Made by a program: the position numbers and the translations under genes. A DNA stretch of 64,000 nucleotides, from contig NC_052510.1 in assembly GCF_014356525.2 (NCBI RefSeq), positions 54,486,503 to 54,550,502 of the forward strand, read 5' to 3'. This stretch comes from Nilaparvata lugens (Eukaryota > Arthropoda > Insecta > Hemiptera > Delphacidae). Of this stretch, positions 23,694 to 34,372 are shown piece by piece; positions within the stretch are counted from its first letter, which is position 1; each line of letters begins with the position of its first letter. Under the pieces are notes generated by a model. That model saw only the letters and a program-made list of their open reading frames with translations, was not told the origin of the DNA and ran no database searches.

Positions 23694-25512
23694 TTAATTG
23701 TTTTTTTTGGCATTTTCAATTTTCATATTTATATACTGAATTTTCAGATCAGCAGCCCGCTCCTCCTTTGCTAATATGATCATTTTTTTATCATGCTCCT
23801 TTGCATAATACTGTTCTTTTAATAGAGCCTCAAATTTTCTCTTCCTTGTTTTCTCCATATTTTTGATAGGGCTTTCCGTTATTGCTTTTTTTGAAGGCCT
23901 TGTTGGCGTTGGTATTTCTTTATTCTCCACCTCTACTACCTCCTTCACCTCCTCTGCCTTCTCCACCTCTACTACCTCCTCCACCTCCTCAGTTGCAGGA
24001 ATGACCATCACTTCTGAAAAATAGAGAATTTTACTATATCTTCTAGAAAAATTGTATTATAAAAATTTCTTATACTTCTACAGTGCAAGCAAACTTCAAT
24101 ATGTTTAAAAATTAATTGTATCAATTGCGGTCACGATCCACCAACCAGAGGTGAACAATCATCAACCAGGATAGAGGTAACGCGTGGTTAGCACGTTGAT
24201 CCTCTCAACCATAAGCTAGCTCCCATAACCAAGTGACGGCACATAACATTTCTGAATAACATCCAGTTAATCAGAGTGTAATGTAAAAATTACTATTTCT
24301 TCTAAGATGAGAAACGACTATCAATCTTTACTAACAATAAGCCAGTCTCCCAAAGGAGAGCTTTAAAATTACTGTAATTAATTCAATATTATTTTATTAT
24401 TTGGCTCGTGTATATATATTTCCTAATCAGATGGCATCCTTTTAATGATATTTTTAAGTGGACATTTAATATCAATTGCCATGTCCACCATATCCTCCTT
24501 GCTCTATGGCTACTTTTACTATATCTCAGATAAACGTCAACTCACGTTCATCAAAAAAAGAGCTGCTGCTGTCATATGGATTGGACAGTGGTTCAAAATG
24601 TGACTCCAGCTGCCCCACTATTTTGTTCGATAGTGGTGTCATCGACGAAGATGGCACCCCACCACCTGTCTTGTATATTGCTAACTGAAATCAAAATGCA
24701 AGCATTGAAAAGTCAAATCAAGTAAGTCACAAACAAGACTGCTAGGATAGGTGTTCAGCAGAGATAAAGTCTTGTTATCTGCTTTACTATCAATTACCTG
24801 GTAAGTTCGGAGCCCATCCGAAATTAATTGTTGATCCATTATGTTACACATGGAAATAATATTAGACACCATGGTCATACTGCGTGGTGGATCTGACCTC
24901 TACATGCAAGGCTCTCCTCACCAATAAAATTGGTCATGCTTATTATAATCAATTTACAAGAAAAGATAGTTATTCCTCAATACTTCTTGTTTTTTTTTTC
25001 ATTAATATTGGTTTCTATAAATAGCTATGACATAAATTTATTATTGAAGTCATGTACTGGTGAGAGCACCAATCAGGTGGAAGACTGAATTTGAATTCCA
25101 TTCAATTAATGAAAAATGTAATAAAACACAAATTTAAATATTACATTATTAGAAAAATGTTGATCCAAAAATTAAAAACATACTTCTACACTAGAAGCAG
25201 AGCTGAGACATCAAAAATAGAGAAAAATAGTATATATAAAAAGATACTAACCCTTTCTTCAGTTTTTTCCTTCCTGGCCTTCATCTTCAATCCATCGTAG
25301 AGGGATTTTAAAGTTTTCACCTCCCTCAAACCGGTGATTTGGATAGAATTATATTCTTCTCTCACTGCATCCCATGCCTTGCTTTTGTCTTTTATTGAAT
25401 ATTTATCTGTCTTTTTATTTTCAATCACATTTTTATACTTTAGGCAGATCTCTACTAATTGGTCTTTTTCAACCTCTGCAAAATTCTTGCCCCGGTCTCG
25501 TTTCTCTGCCAT
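23694..25512 (-). CDS. Harbinger partner protein, Myb/SANT-like DNA-binding, three exons
   Basis: The gene can be read as exon 1 at 25512-25252 (261 nt, 87 codons), exon 2 at 24684-24546 (139 nt) and exon 3 at 24013-23694 (320 nt with stop), giving 239 residues in one frame. Donors are AGG|GTTAGT and AAC|GTGAGT; acceptors are TTTCAG|TTAGC and TTTTCAG|AAGTG. Residues 1-85 form the helical Myb/SANT-like (Myb_DNA-bind_5/MADF-like) domain (FAEVEKDQLVEICLKY...AWDAVREEYN...LKSLYDGLK). The exon 1-2 junction continues into the family motif YKTGGG, followed by PLSNPYD. Exon 3 has an acidic Val-Glu repeat and a Lys-rich coiled-coil-like C-terminus (KTRKRKFEALLKEQYYAKE). Family knowledge: such proteins bind the transposon ends and help the transposase enter the nucleus. 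Splicing is inferred from sequence, but all phases agree. Confidence 0.85.
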
Positions 25513-25812
25513 AATTATAATAATAACTTGAAAAATTATCAGTAACGTGGGAAATAACCTTCAAATTGAACTACACAACAAGCAGCAAGGAATAAACAAA
25601 CAAGATTTAGTTGGTTACCATGGCTACCATATAAAGTTTGTTTACGAAAGTGGTCGGTTTGGAATCATGCAATGCTGCCAGATTCATTGAACAGATGAAT
25701 CGCTATGGATTCTATAAATATGTTTGAGGAACCAATAAAAATTTATTGAATCGATAAAGTTATTGAATCAATTGCTATAGCGTTGTTTATTGAACGACTG
25801 AGAAACCGGGCA

Positions 25813-26425
25813 GTAATGGCTAAAACAAGGGTAAGCAAAGCAATAGTCATTCAAAACTTGCAATTGGACCAGATGAAGAAAACTGAGAGAGCGCCGGCCT
25901 CATTAAACATGTCTAACTACATCCTCTGCTAATTATTAAATCCAATGCTGTTCTAGGAAATCTTCACAACACGCAACTCTTGTCAGGACATGTTGGGAAT
26001 GCTGCACTTTTGCAATACAACACCAAATTACGTAATTAATTTTTCACGAAAAATATTGATTTTTGAATAGGAATGTTTCAACTCACGATGTTGAGTTATA
26101 AGTATTGAGTATTTCAAAATTCGATGAGAGATTTCATCAGAGAGACTAAATATTTTTAATTCGAAGACTATATTTTATTATCAGAATTTACGGAGAGAAA
26201 GAGTTTTGAGTTTATCCTGTTGATTTTCTCCTAACGACTCAAACGATATATTATCCAGGCGAGGTGGAACTTCCGCCAGGAACTCCCCACAAAAAAAACC
26301 ATACGAATACTATTATTCTCCCAATAATTAATTTGATGTTATGATTGTGAAATGAGTCAATGAATTGATTTATGATAATTTGATTGTATGGTATGAGATG
26401 TTGTGGTATTTCTCCATAATTGAAA
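25813..26425. other. Noncoding spacer with retroposon fragments
   Basis: Holds a partial LINE-tail repeat (GAGTTTTGAGTTTATCCTGTTG at about 26195) and, at about 26250-26310, a relative of the TAA-tailed retroposon at 11111-11312. No gene is recognised. Confidence 0.5.
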
Positions 26426-26552
26426 GAATAAGACTTTGATATTGTCAGTACCACTTTTATTTATTCGAAAATTAACCATGAAACCTGGTACTGAATTATA
26501 AATTAATTTTCGAATAAATAAAAGTGGTATTGACAATATCAAAGTCTTATTC
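26426..26552. repeat. 50-bp inverted repeat with 27-bp spacer
   Basis: Arms 26426-26475 and 26503-26552 are reverse complements with about one mismatch (GTCAGTACC against GGTATTGAC). The structure resembles the 101-bp palindrome at 12646-12854 but the sequence is different. Confidence 0.8.
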
Positions 26553-26616
26553 ATTCAAATTAATTTATGTTTGATCAGTAAGACAAGGATTGAAAACTAA
26601 CATTATACATTAGGAA

Positions 26617-27696
26617 TGTGCAAAGGCTAAAAATAAACTTTCTATTGGTGATATTTTTCGATTTGTATATCATCAAGCTATCAAAATGAAAAAGTTTTTT
26701 CAGGAAAACATTTTTTTCCGATCATTACTTTTTGAGATATGAGCGCCTAAATTTCAAATTTTTGGGACAGAACATTTCAAATTCGGTAAGAAATAAATCC
26801 ATAAGATTAAGTAGATAAATTCTTCATGATATTGATGATTAAATATTGCAAAAATTTCCTGAAAATATCAATTTTTGATTAATTTACCAAAAATAACCTT
26901 TTTGAGTTATTTTTGGTCATTTTCAGTAATTTGAATAACTTTATCAAAAATTAATTGACCGAGCGAAGTGAGGTCTAAGATTCAAGTCGACGGTTTGGCA
27001 TTTCTCTTAATGTTTAAATGTTTATATGTTGCGCATTTACGGCGAAACGCGGTAATAGATTTTCATGAAATTTGACAGGTATGTTCCTTTTTTAATTGCG
27101 CGTCGACGTATATACAAGGTTTTTGGAAATTTTGCATTTCAAGGATAATATAAATGGAAAAAGGAGCCTCCTTCATACGCCAATATTAGAGTAAAAATCG
27201 GACTATAGAATTATTCATTATAAATTAGCTGACAAGTGATTACACAGATGTGTGGAGAAGCCAGTCTATTGCTGTATTTCCATAAGGTCTATAGTTTCAA
27301 TCAGGCACTTGTGGATGAGAATACTGCGTGAGGTCTACTGTTCACAGAACTACTAGTATTTTCAAAACATTTTTGTTTCATTAAATCAACAACTCCATGA
27401 AGAGTTTATCCTCTGAATCTCATGGATTCATCTCTTACCGAATTTGAAATGTTCTGTCCCAAAAATTTGAACATTAGGCGCTCGTATCTCAAAAAGTAAT
27501 GTCAAAATGCTTTCCTGAGAAAACTTTTTCATTTTGATAGCTTGATGATATCTGCTTAGCAAATCTTGACGCCGATCAGTTAAAAGAATCATTTGAAATG
27601 CCCACTAACGTACAGTTTTCCAAAGCACTGTATAATCTACTCGAAAAACTTTGAAAAATATCACCAGTAGAACGTTTATTTCTAGCCTTTGCACAG
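26617..27696. mobile_element. Foldback element with a nested Helitron-like insertion
   Basis: Outer ends read TGTGCAAAGGCTAAAAATAAA and, inverted, TGTGCAAAGGCTAGAAATAAA. The arms share GATGATAT-CATCAAGCTATCAAAATG and GAACATTTCAAATTCGGTAAG. The Helitron-like copy 26955-27356 sits near the centre. The right arm has an extra ~100-bp segment (about 27549-27650) that recurs at 27851-27943 outside the element. Confidence 0.65.
26955..27356 (+). mobile_element. Helitron-like non-autonomous element, copy 3
   Basis: 402 bp, TTGACCGAGCG to ACTACTAG, flanked by A and T with no duplication. It is very similar to the copy at 2292-2695. Confidence 0.65.
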
Positions 27697-28599
27697 CCTC
27701 AATTTATCTCTTCTCCACTTTTTGGTATAACCACTTACTCGATGGATTGGAACGCAATAGTAGTGCACTGCTTCACTCATAATGAAGTCATCAACATTGA
27801 TGAGCTGTTGATTTTCAGACGAAGAAAAACTGACAAGAATATTTGTAAAGTGCTTAGCAAATCTTGACGCCCATCAGATAAAAGACTCATTTGAAATGGC
27901 TACTAGTGTACATCTCTAAGGTACTCTGTATAATCTACTCATCAAGATTTTATTGTTTGTGAAGTGCACTACATTTCCTTTTGCAATAAATAGGGATTTA
28001 TCTTCTTCAGTTGTTATTAAAAATTAACAACGCACATTAAAGTTTCGCAAGCTTCACAACAAAGAGGAAGCAGAGTGGATGAAGAGGTGAAGAGAGAGGA
28101 GGAGTATAATTAATGAATAAGAGGGGAAGGAGAAGGAAGAGGTGGTGAAAGAGGTACAAAAGGAGAGAGATCAGAGGAAATAAGACAAGTGGGATGGAAG
28201 GGAGGTAAAGAAAGAAACATAAATCTTCACAACTCGATTAGAATTGTTTTTATTACGCAAAGATGAAAAGGGGTGTAGTTGAAGGAAGTCCTATTCCTCA
28301 TGAACCTGACTTTCAGCAGAAATAAACGCTTAAATATTTGTAGCTATGTAAGCTGAAGATTAGAAGGTCATACACCTCTAGTAAAAATAAAACGGTTGGA
28401 AAAGTATATGGAAACGAGCTTTTCAAGGATATAACCAAAGCTAAATTCCTAAACGGCCGTTTACTGGATTTGTTTTCAGTGGAATGAAATTCGTGTGAAA
28501 TCGAGCAAATTTTGTGGTAGATAAATAATGTAATGTAGGCGTATGAATTGGAGGGAACTTATTATATTTGACAAAATATAAGAGAATATATTGCTATAT
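27697..28599. other. Noncoding DNA with purine-rich tract
   Basis: A ~100-bp segment at 27851-27943 repeats 27549-27650. A strongly purine-biased tract (GAGGAAG/GAGAGGAGG type) runs from about 28060 to 28210. No gene is recognised. Confidence 0.5.
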
Positions 28600-28975
28600 T
28601 CTGTAGGCTGACTAAATCTCAGGATAGCTATGAAGTTGTTGGAATGAGAATGTTTAATAAATTACCACATGAGTGGATAGAAGCTCCATTTCAATTATTC
28701 AGAAATAGGCTACATAGCTGGTTAATTAAAAATCCTTTTTATATTATTATTTAAGATGAACTATTTTATACTATTATTTCTAGTATTCATGTTATTTCTT
28801 CTATGTAATATTTTACGTGTATGTTATTTTGACTGGTGTTTTAATAAATGTTATATATAATGTTATAATATAGGTTGACTATGTTTGCTAAACAATAATT
28901 TCTGACGTTATCCATAACTATAGTAATGTTGAGCGGCAATAAAATTATATTTATTTATTTATTTATTCAAATCAA
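28600..28975 (+). pseudogene. 3' end of a non-LTR retrotransposon (RT C-terminal tail)
   Basis: A plus-strand frame ending with TAA at 28752-28754 carries LTKSQDSYE, then RMFNKLPHEW and LFRNRLHSWLIKNPFY. This is the same conserved C-terminal tail as in the fragment at 15278-15635. A 3' UTR of ~180 bp follows, with CAATAAAATTA and a TTTATTTATTTATTTA tail to about 28970. The copy is 5'-truncated. It was too short for a standard ORF listing but is clear from the motif order. Confidence 0.7.
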
Positions 28976-29304
28976 AATAATACTTCCATGGGGTAGAGTC
29001 TCCTGAAAACATTTTATATTTTCAACAAATGATAAGAAGAGACTATAAAATACATCATGGTTCTATAGTGAGGTCCACGTTATAATGGAAGTGTTTGTTT
29101 AGCAATGGTATTGCTATCCTCCTCTTCCATTCAACAAAGCGGATAGCACTATCTCTTTATCGCTTTGCTCTGTTGCCAGATCGTCTTTTAACAATGTAGA
29201 ATTGGTAATTAATTAGCAAAATATTATTTCATCTTGATTAATTCATTATGAAATTATTGAAAAATATAATTTCTTGCTTAATAAAATATATTTGATTATT
29301 TTAA

Positions 29305-29863
29305 GGCGAGCCCGAAGGGCTTATTATACCACCACTAATGTTAAATTGGCCAACTTCAATGTACCTTTTTGAGATTTTCACTGGAGATAGACTGACAATT
29401 TTTTTAATGAAAGATTGCATCATTATCTTTAATCTGAAGGAAGGAATTTACTCTAAAATCATTTTTTCTCTAAATACATTTTTTTAGAAAAATGTATTTT
29501 TCCCAATGGTTCAATGTATTTATCATCAATATTGAAAATATGATAAATCGCCTCCATCACTTTTTAGAATAATGCCTATTGTACATGTCTGCAAAATTTC
29601 AAAGCTATATCTTTAACAGAAGTTTCAAAAAAGGAACATTTATATGGAAAATTTAGTTTTTCAGGAATCGCATGCAATTTTTCTAAAAAAATTTATTCAG
29701 AGAAAAAATGATTTTAGAGTAAATTTCTTCCATCAGATTGAAGATAAAGATGCATTCTTTCATTTTAAAAAAAAATTGTGAGTCTATCTCCAGTGAAAAT
29801 CTCAAAAAGGTACATTGAAGTTGGCCAATTTAACATTGGTGGTATAGGCCCTTCCGACTCCCC
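29305..29863. mobile_element. Foldback element with TTAA target duplication (piggyBac-type target)
   Basis: About 559 bp. Ends GGCGAGCCCGAAGGGC and, inverted, GGGGAGTCGGAAGGGCC continue into long inverted arms (shared TTAAATTGGCCAACTTC, GGTACATTGAAG and so on). TTAA lies at 29301-29304 and 29864-29867. The intact MITE reads CATTTTAAACGAC at the same place, so the target is TTAA. It has no coding capacity. The TTAA duplication fits piggyBac-like transposases, but the ends do not begin with the usual CCC/CCY, so classification is uncertain. Confidence 0.7.
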
Positions 29864-30074
29864 TTAAAATAAACAAATATATTTTATTAAGCAAGAAATT
29901 ATATTTTTCAATTATTTCATAATGAATTTTCATAATCAAGATTAAATATTTTGCTGATTAATTACTAATTCTACATTGTTAAAGTGGAAATCACATTGCT
30001 CTAGTGAAAATCTCAAAAAGGTACATTGAAGTTGGCCAATTTAACATTGGTGGTATAGGCTCTTCCGGCTCCCC
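29864..30074. repeat. Inverted MITE piece plus second right end of the TTAA element
   Basis: 29868-29990 is the reverse complement of the MITE's own inner left half (about 29180-29300). About 30003-30074 then repeats the right ~70 bp of the foldback element, followed by TTAA at 30075-30078. This looks like an aberrant, template-switched or double insertion product. Confidence 0.6.
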
Positions 30075-30763
30075 TTAAACGAGAATGAACAGTTTTAATA
30101 TTACATCAATAAACCTGATACCGTCTATAAAAGGCATTGACATGACAGAGGATCGGCAACGTTGTTCTCCTATCTTTCTTCACTACCTTTATAACATGGA
30201 CCTCACTATAACTTAATAAGCCTAATTGATATTCTACTTTCTAGAACTCGCATTACTACAAGCAGTCTATCTTTCTACCTTCTATTAAAATATTTTTCAA
30301 TATCTGTTAACATATATCTACTGTAGCATTCGGATTGGTTTGCTGTATATTTGCACGATATTGGAATGGGACTCATGGATGCCGTGAAATGGATTTCATT
30401 TGATCATTCGTTTGAGCCTATCAATATAATCTAATGAAACTCATCCAAGAAGATCATTTGATCGTTGAACCTGCATTGAAACCTGCTCAATAAATTCTCA
30501 TTTAAAATATGTTCAATTAGATAAAATAAATGCTAATAATATTGTACGATGAAATGGGTATCTGTGGTTATTGTTAAGAAGGAAACACAAAAAAGGAAAT
30601 CTAATTCTTTCTATAGTATATCAAAGTATACATACATGTTTTGAATTTTAATCTGCTTTTTGAAATTCTGTAGTGTTGTTATGGTTTTTGCAATACACTT
30701 TTTATGATGATTGTAAGATTGTAATAAAGAGAAATCAAGTAGGCCTACCTAAGTTATTCTGTA

Positions 30764-30932
30764 AAGGTGCGTACAGATATACGCGCCGCGAACATGAGCA
30801 ATTCACTTTTAATTAGCTGACTATATCTGTATTTTTACAGAAACGGTATAAGATATAGATATAAAAAGCTTGGCATCAGCTGATTAAAAGTGAATTGCTC
30901 ATGTTCGCGGCGCGTATATCTGTACGCACCTT
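30764..30932. mobile_element. MITE with ends AAGGTGCGTACAGATAT
   Basis: 169 bp with ~55-bp near-perfect terminal inverted repeats (AAGGTGCGTACAGATATACG ... and its complement). Close relatives lie at 40143-40303 and, with a different GC-rich core, at 35511-35707. It has no coding capacity. Confidence 0.75.
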
Positions 30933-30950
30933 AACATACTCCTCGTAGGC

Positions 30951-31311
30951 TATAATGGCAGTGGAGAAAGATAGGAGAAAAACGTTGCCCTCTGTATTGT
31001 CAATGCCTTCTATATAGACGGTAGCTGATACAGGTTTATTGATTAACGGTTCATTCTCGTTTAAAATATTCAATTATATTTTATCAAGCAAGAAATTATA
31101 TTTTTCAATAATCTTATAAATCTTATAATGGATTCTCATAACTAAGATGAAATACCTTGTTAATTAATTATTATTTCTCCATTTTAAAAGACGATCTGAC
31201 AACAGAGCAGAGCGAGAAAGAGATAGCGCAATCCGCTTTGTTGAATGATAGACAAGGATAGCAATACCATTGCTAATCAAGTACTGCCGTTATAACGTGG
31301 ACCTCATTATA
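30951..31311. mobile_element. GAGGTCCACG-family MITE, reverse orientation, one end truncated
   Basis: Reverse-oriented relative of 6383-6752. The left end lacks the first ~19 bp of the TIR. The sequence just outside it (CATACTCCTCGTAGGC) is the reverse complement of the sequence next to the right end of the 6383-6752 copy, so the homology extends past the MITE. Confidence 0.65.
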
Positions 31312-31856
31312 GCAACTAATATTCAACAATTGAATAAAAACACAAATATGTTGTCAAATTCTACACTGTGTTTTTATTCAATTATGGAACGGTTCTACAA
31401 TATTGACAATGACTCAGTCGAATTTTTAATATTCAACATATAAACATCAACAAAATCTGGATATTAACGACCTTGACCCAACATTAAATAATAATTTGAA
31501 TCATGGAGACCCTTTGGATGGCTTTTATGAAAGTCTGATTATGAATATTATACAAATAACGTGGGTTTGATGATAGAAATGTAGATAATAGTTAATTAGG
31601 CCTATGTGCACAGTTTACAATGGAGGCAACTGAACTCTGACAATCACTCAAGCAGAAAGTGAATCTGAAACGTCCATTGTTGAGCATGGAGGTCACTCTA
31701 ATTGAGAAAATGATAGGATAACGGGTACTGGTGTATACCAAGTACGCACCCTTCACCAATATCGCATGAAGCAAATCATTAGAAAAAGTGCAGTTTGCTG
31801 CACATACCATACATGTGGAAAGCAAATTTTGAAAGGTGTCCATTCAGGAGATCTAA
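31312..31856. other. Noncoding spacer
   Basis: No gene or repeat family recognised. A small imperfect inverted repeat (GTGTTTTTATTCAAT type) occurs at about 31325-31385. Confidence 0.4.
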
Positions 31857-32760
31857 TTGACCGAACGAAGTGAGGTCTAAGATTCAAGTCGATGGTTTGG
31901 CATTTCTCTTGTTTAAATGTTTATATATTTATATGTTGCGCATTTACGGCGAAACGCGGTAATAGATTTTCATGAAATTTGACAGGTATGTTCCTTTTTA
32001 AATTTCGCGTCAACGTATATACAAGGTTTTTGGAAATTTTGCATTTCAAGGATAATATAAAAGGAAAAAGGGCCTCCTTCATACGCTAATATTAGAGTAA
32101 AAATCAGACTATAGAATTATTTATTCATCATAAATCAGCTGACAAGTGATTACACAGATGTGAGGAGAAGCCAGTCTACTACTGTATTTGTATAACGTCT
32201 ATAGTTTCAATCAAAGATATTAAAGAGGTATGCATCTTTAAGCTGGGTTTATACCAAAGTTATTAACAAAATGGTTATAACTTAATCTTTATAGATTCTA
32301 TTAGATTGAACGGAAGTTGACAAACACATATGTTCATCATGTGTACGATAAGTTATGTTCAATCTAATATAATCCAAAAGGATTGAGTTATTAATATTTT
32401 TTGAATAAATTTGGTCTAATCGCAGCTTTAAGGTCTTTGGTTTCAATATTTTGTTTTGCAGTCATGGTATTATTATGCGTGCCCATCAGTATCAATATTC
32501 TCACATTCGAAAAAAACTAATTTAATAGGTGAATAGAAATAAACAAATGAACTAACTAATGCTGGAGAAATTATAATATTTTTGATTCTAAAAAATTAAT
32601 TTTCATCAGATAGAAAGATCATCACGGAACTGGATGAATTATATCATATGGAATACAAATTCAAACGTGAACTGAGTTTGTTAACATTTAAAACAGTTGA
32701 CATCTGGTACTTTTGTGGATGAGAATACTGCGTGAGGTCTACTGTTCACAGAACTACTAG
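31857..32760 (+). mobile_element. Helitron-like element, copy 4, interrupted by ~490 bp
   Basis: The left part 31857-32213 and right part 32706-32760 align to the continuous 402-bp copies. The break falls between TAGTTTCAATCA and the terminal ~55 bp. The intervening 32214-32705 holds a palindromic MITE (32239-32430) and AT-rich DNA. The element's end CTACTAG is followed by C, unlike the T after other copies. Confidence 0.65.
32239..32430. mobile_element. Palindromic MITE related to those at 502 and 7125
   Basis: Ends AAGCTGGGTTTATACCAAAG and, inverted, AAAGCTGCGATTAGACCAAA. The inner arms share ATTCTATTAGATTGAAC with the other two elements. About 192 bp, noncoding. Confidence 0.6.
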
Positions 32761-33920
32761 CTATTGAGTAGTAGTAGTACATGGTAGTAGGCAAATTGGA
32801 TTTGTGTTCGGTATGTGCCTGTATTATAAATAATGAAATCCAATCATATTAAAAATACATGGGATTAAAAATTATTGCACTGGTAAAGCCAATAAAAGAG
32901 AACTTTTTCAGCCACTGTGTTCTATCATTCAAAATAATAATTCACTGTTAATATTGTTCACTTTCTTGTCTAATTCAAATTAATTGGCTTTTCAATCTCT
33001 CCTCAGAAGCTTCGACTTTCGATGAAGTATTTTGTTCAAATTCTTGAAATGACAATAATTCTTCTTCTTCTTCTTCTTCTCCGTTCTTCTTCTTCTTCTT
33101 CTTCTTCTTCTCCGTTCTTCTTCTTCTTCTCTTCTTCTTCTTCTTCTTCTTCTTCTTCTTCTTCTTCTTCTTCTCCTCCGTTCTTCTTCTTCTTCTTCTT
33201 CTTCTTCTTCTTCTTCTCCTCCTCCTTCTTCTCCTCCTTCTCCTTCTTCTTCTTCTTCTTCTTCTTCTTCGTCTTCTTCACTCCTCCGTTAACTTTCCAG
33301 TTTCATTTGCTTTCTTTTTCCTTGCCAACTTTTCAACATTTATTCTTTTTTCTTGTCTTTCTACTTGTTCTCTCTTTTTCCCTCAATCCTCGATCATCCT
33401 TCAACCTCATCTATCCTTCTCATCCTCAATCCTAATCCGACTGATCCTAACCTTATTTTAACCCCAAATTCCTTTTACTTTCCTTCTCCTGCAACTAATA
33501 TTGAAACTCCTTAAAAACTATTCTTCGTATTCCCATTTCATATCCCTTTACTTCCTCTTCAACCACTTTCCTAATCATCATCATCATCATCATCTTCTTA
33601 CAAGGATTAGGCTCTATTGGCCTGTACCGGCATCCATTCCTTTCTTGGTCTTCCTATGCCTCGCTTTCCTTCGGGTTTGAATTCCCATACTAATATTGGG
33701 AGCCTATTGGATGGTATTCTGAATAAATGAGAAGACCAATATTTTCCCGATATTTCTACAGAATATCCAATAGCGGTTCTACATTCAATTCAGCTCCTAA
33801 TCGTCCTCAGCACTTGCGTTTTACCACATCGGTCTATCAATATAATTATTCAAACCTTAATTTTTTGGGTGAAATCTACTGCAATCAAACGTTTACTATC
33901 TTTCAATGGGATTGAAAAGT
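32761..33920. repeat. Noncoding DNA with a (TTC)n microsatellite
   Basis: The imperfect TTC/CTT tract runs from about 33059 to 33285. The long Ser/Phe-rich frame and the antisense Lys/Glu frame over it are artefacts. A (CAT)n patch lies at about 33575-33595. The rest shows no gene. Confidence 0.6.
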
Positions 33921-33927
33921 TTCATTT

Positions 33928-34372
33928 AATTCCTATTAACTTCAAAACTTCTAGCATCCAAAAAATTATTTTAGAATGAAAAGAGAATCCCTCTCTACAA
34001 TTTTCTCAACTAAATTTTCCCAACATAACAAAAAGGTTTAAAAGCAGGCAATACACATCAAACTTTGACTTTTTGGAGTTTTTGAAGTTTTTTGAACTTT
34101 GAAGTTTCATCTAATTCCTATTTATTTCAAAACTTTCAGCATCCAAAAATAAATACTTTTAGAATAGAAAGAGTATTTCCCTCAACAATTTTCTCAACTA
34201 AATTTTCCCAAACTAAACTCCTCCTCAAACTAAATTCTCCTCAACTAAATTCCTATTTATTTCAAAACTTTCAGCATCCAAAAATAAATACTTTTAGAAT
34301 AGAAAGAGTATTTCCCTCAACAATTTTCTCAACTAAATTTTCCCAACATAATATAGTAATTTAAAAACATGC
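33928..34372. repeat. Three diverged tandem units of ~100-150 bp
   Basis: Units start at about 33928, 34109 and 34246 and share TTCAAAACTT, AGCATCCAAAAA and CAATTTTCTCAACTAAATTT. The last two are nearly identical over ~105 bp, and the first is more diverged. Confidence 0.65.

Larger units (their letters stand above)
21561..25812 (+). mobile_element. Apparently complete PIF/Harbinger DNA transposon
   Basis: About 4.25 kb. Left end TGCCCGGTTTCTCAGTCGTT and right end AACGACTGAGAAACCGGGCA are inverted copies over ~27 bp with one or two mismatches. TAA flanks both ends, but with one extra base on one side, so the 3-bp TSD is suggestive, not clean. Inside are an intact DDE transposase (plus) and a convergent three-exon Myb/SANT-like gene (minus), the two-protein layout of autonomous Harbingers. 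The left terminal ~131 bp is tandemly duplicated, and ~245 bp near the right end is repeated near the left end. Confidence 0.85.
29064..30210. mobile_element. GAGGTCCACG-family MITE split by a TTAA-type insertion
   Basis: The left half (29064-29304) and right half (30075-30210) together match the intact 370-bp copy at 6383-6752. They are separated at TTAA by the elements at 29305-30074. Confidence 0.75.

Noticed and set aside
24476..24878. Plus-strand 70-residue frame and minus-strand 65-residue frame between the Harbinger genes
   Set aside because: The plus frame is the antisense of exon 2 of the Myb/SANT-like gene, and the minus frame lies in its first intron.
33022..33435. 137-residue Ser/Phe-rich frame and antisense Lys/Glu frame
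   Set aside because: Products of the imperfect TTC repeat; no conserved domain and no splice context.
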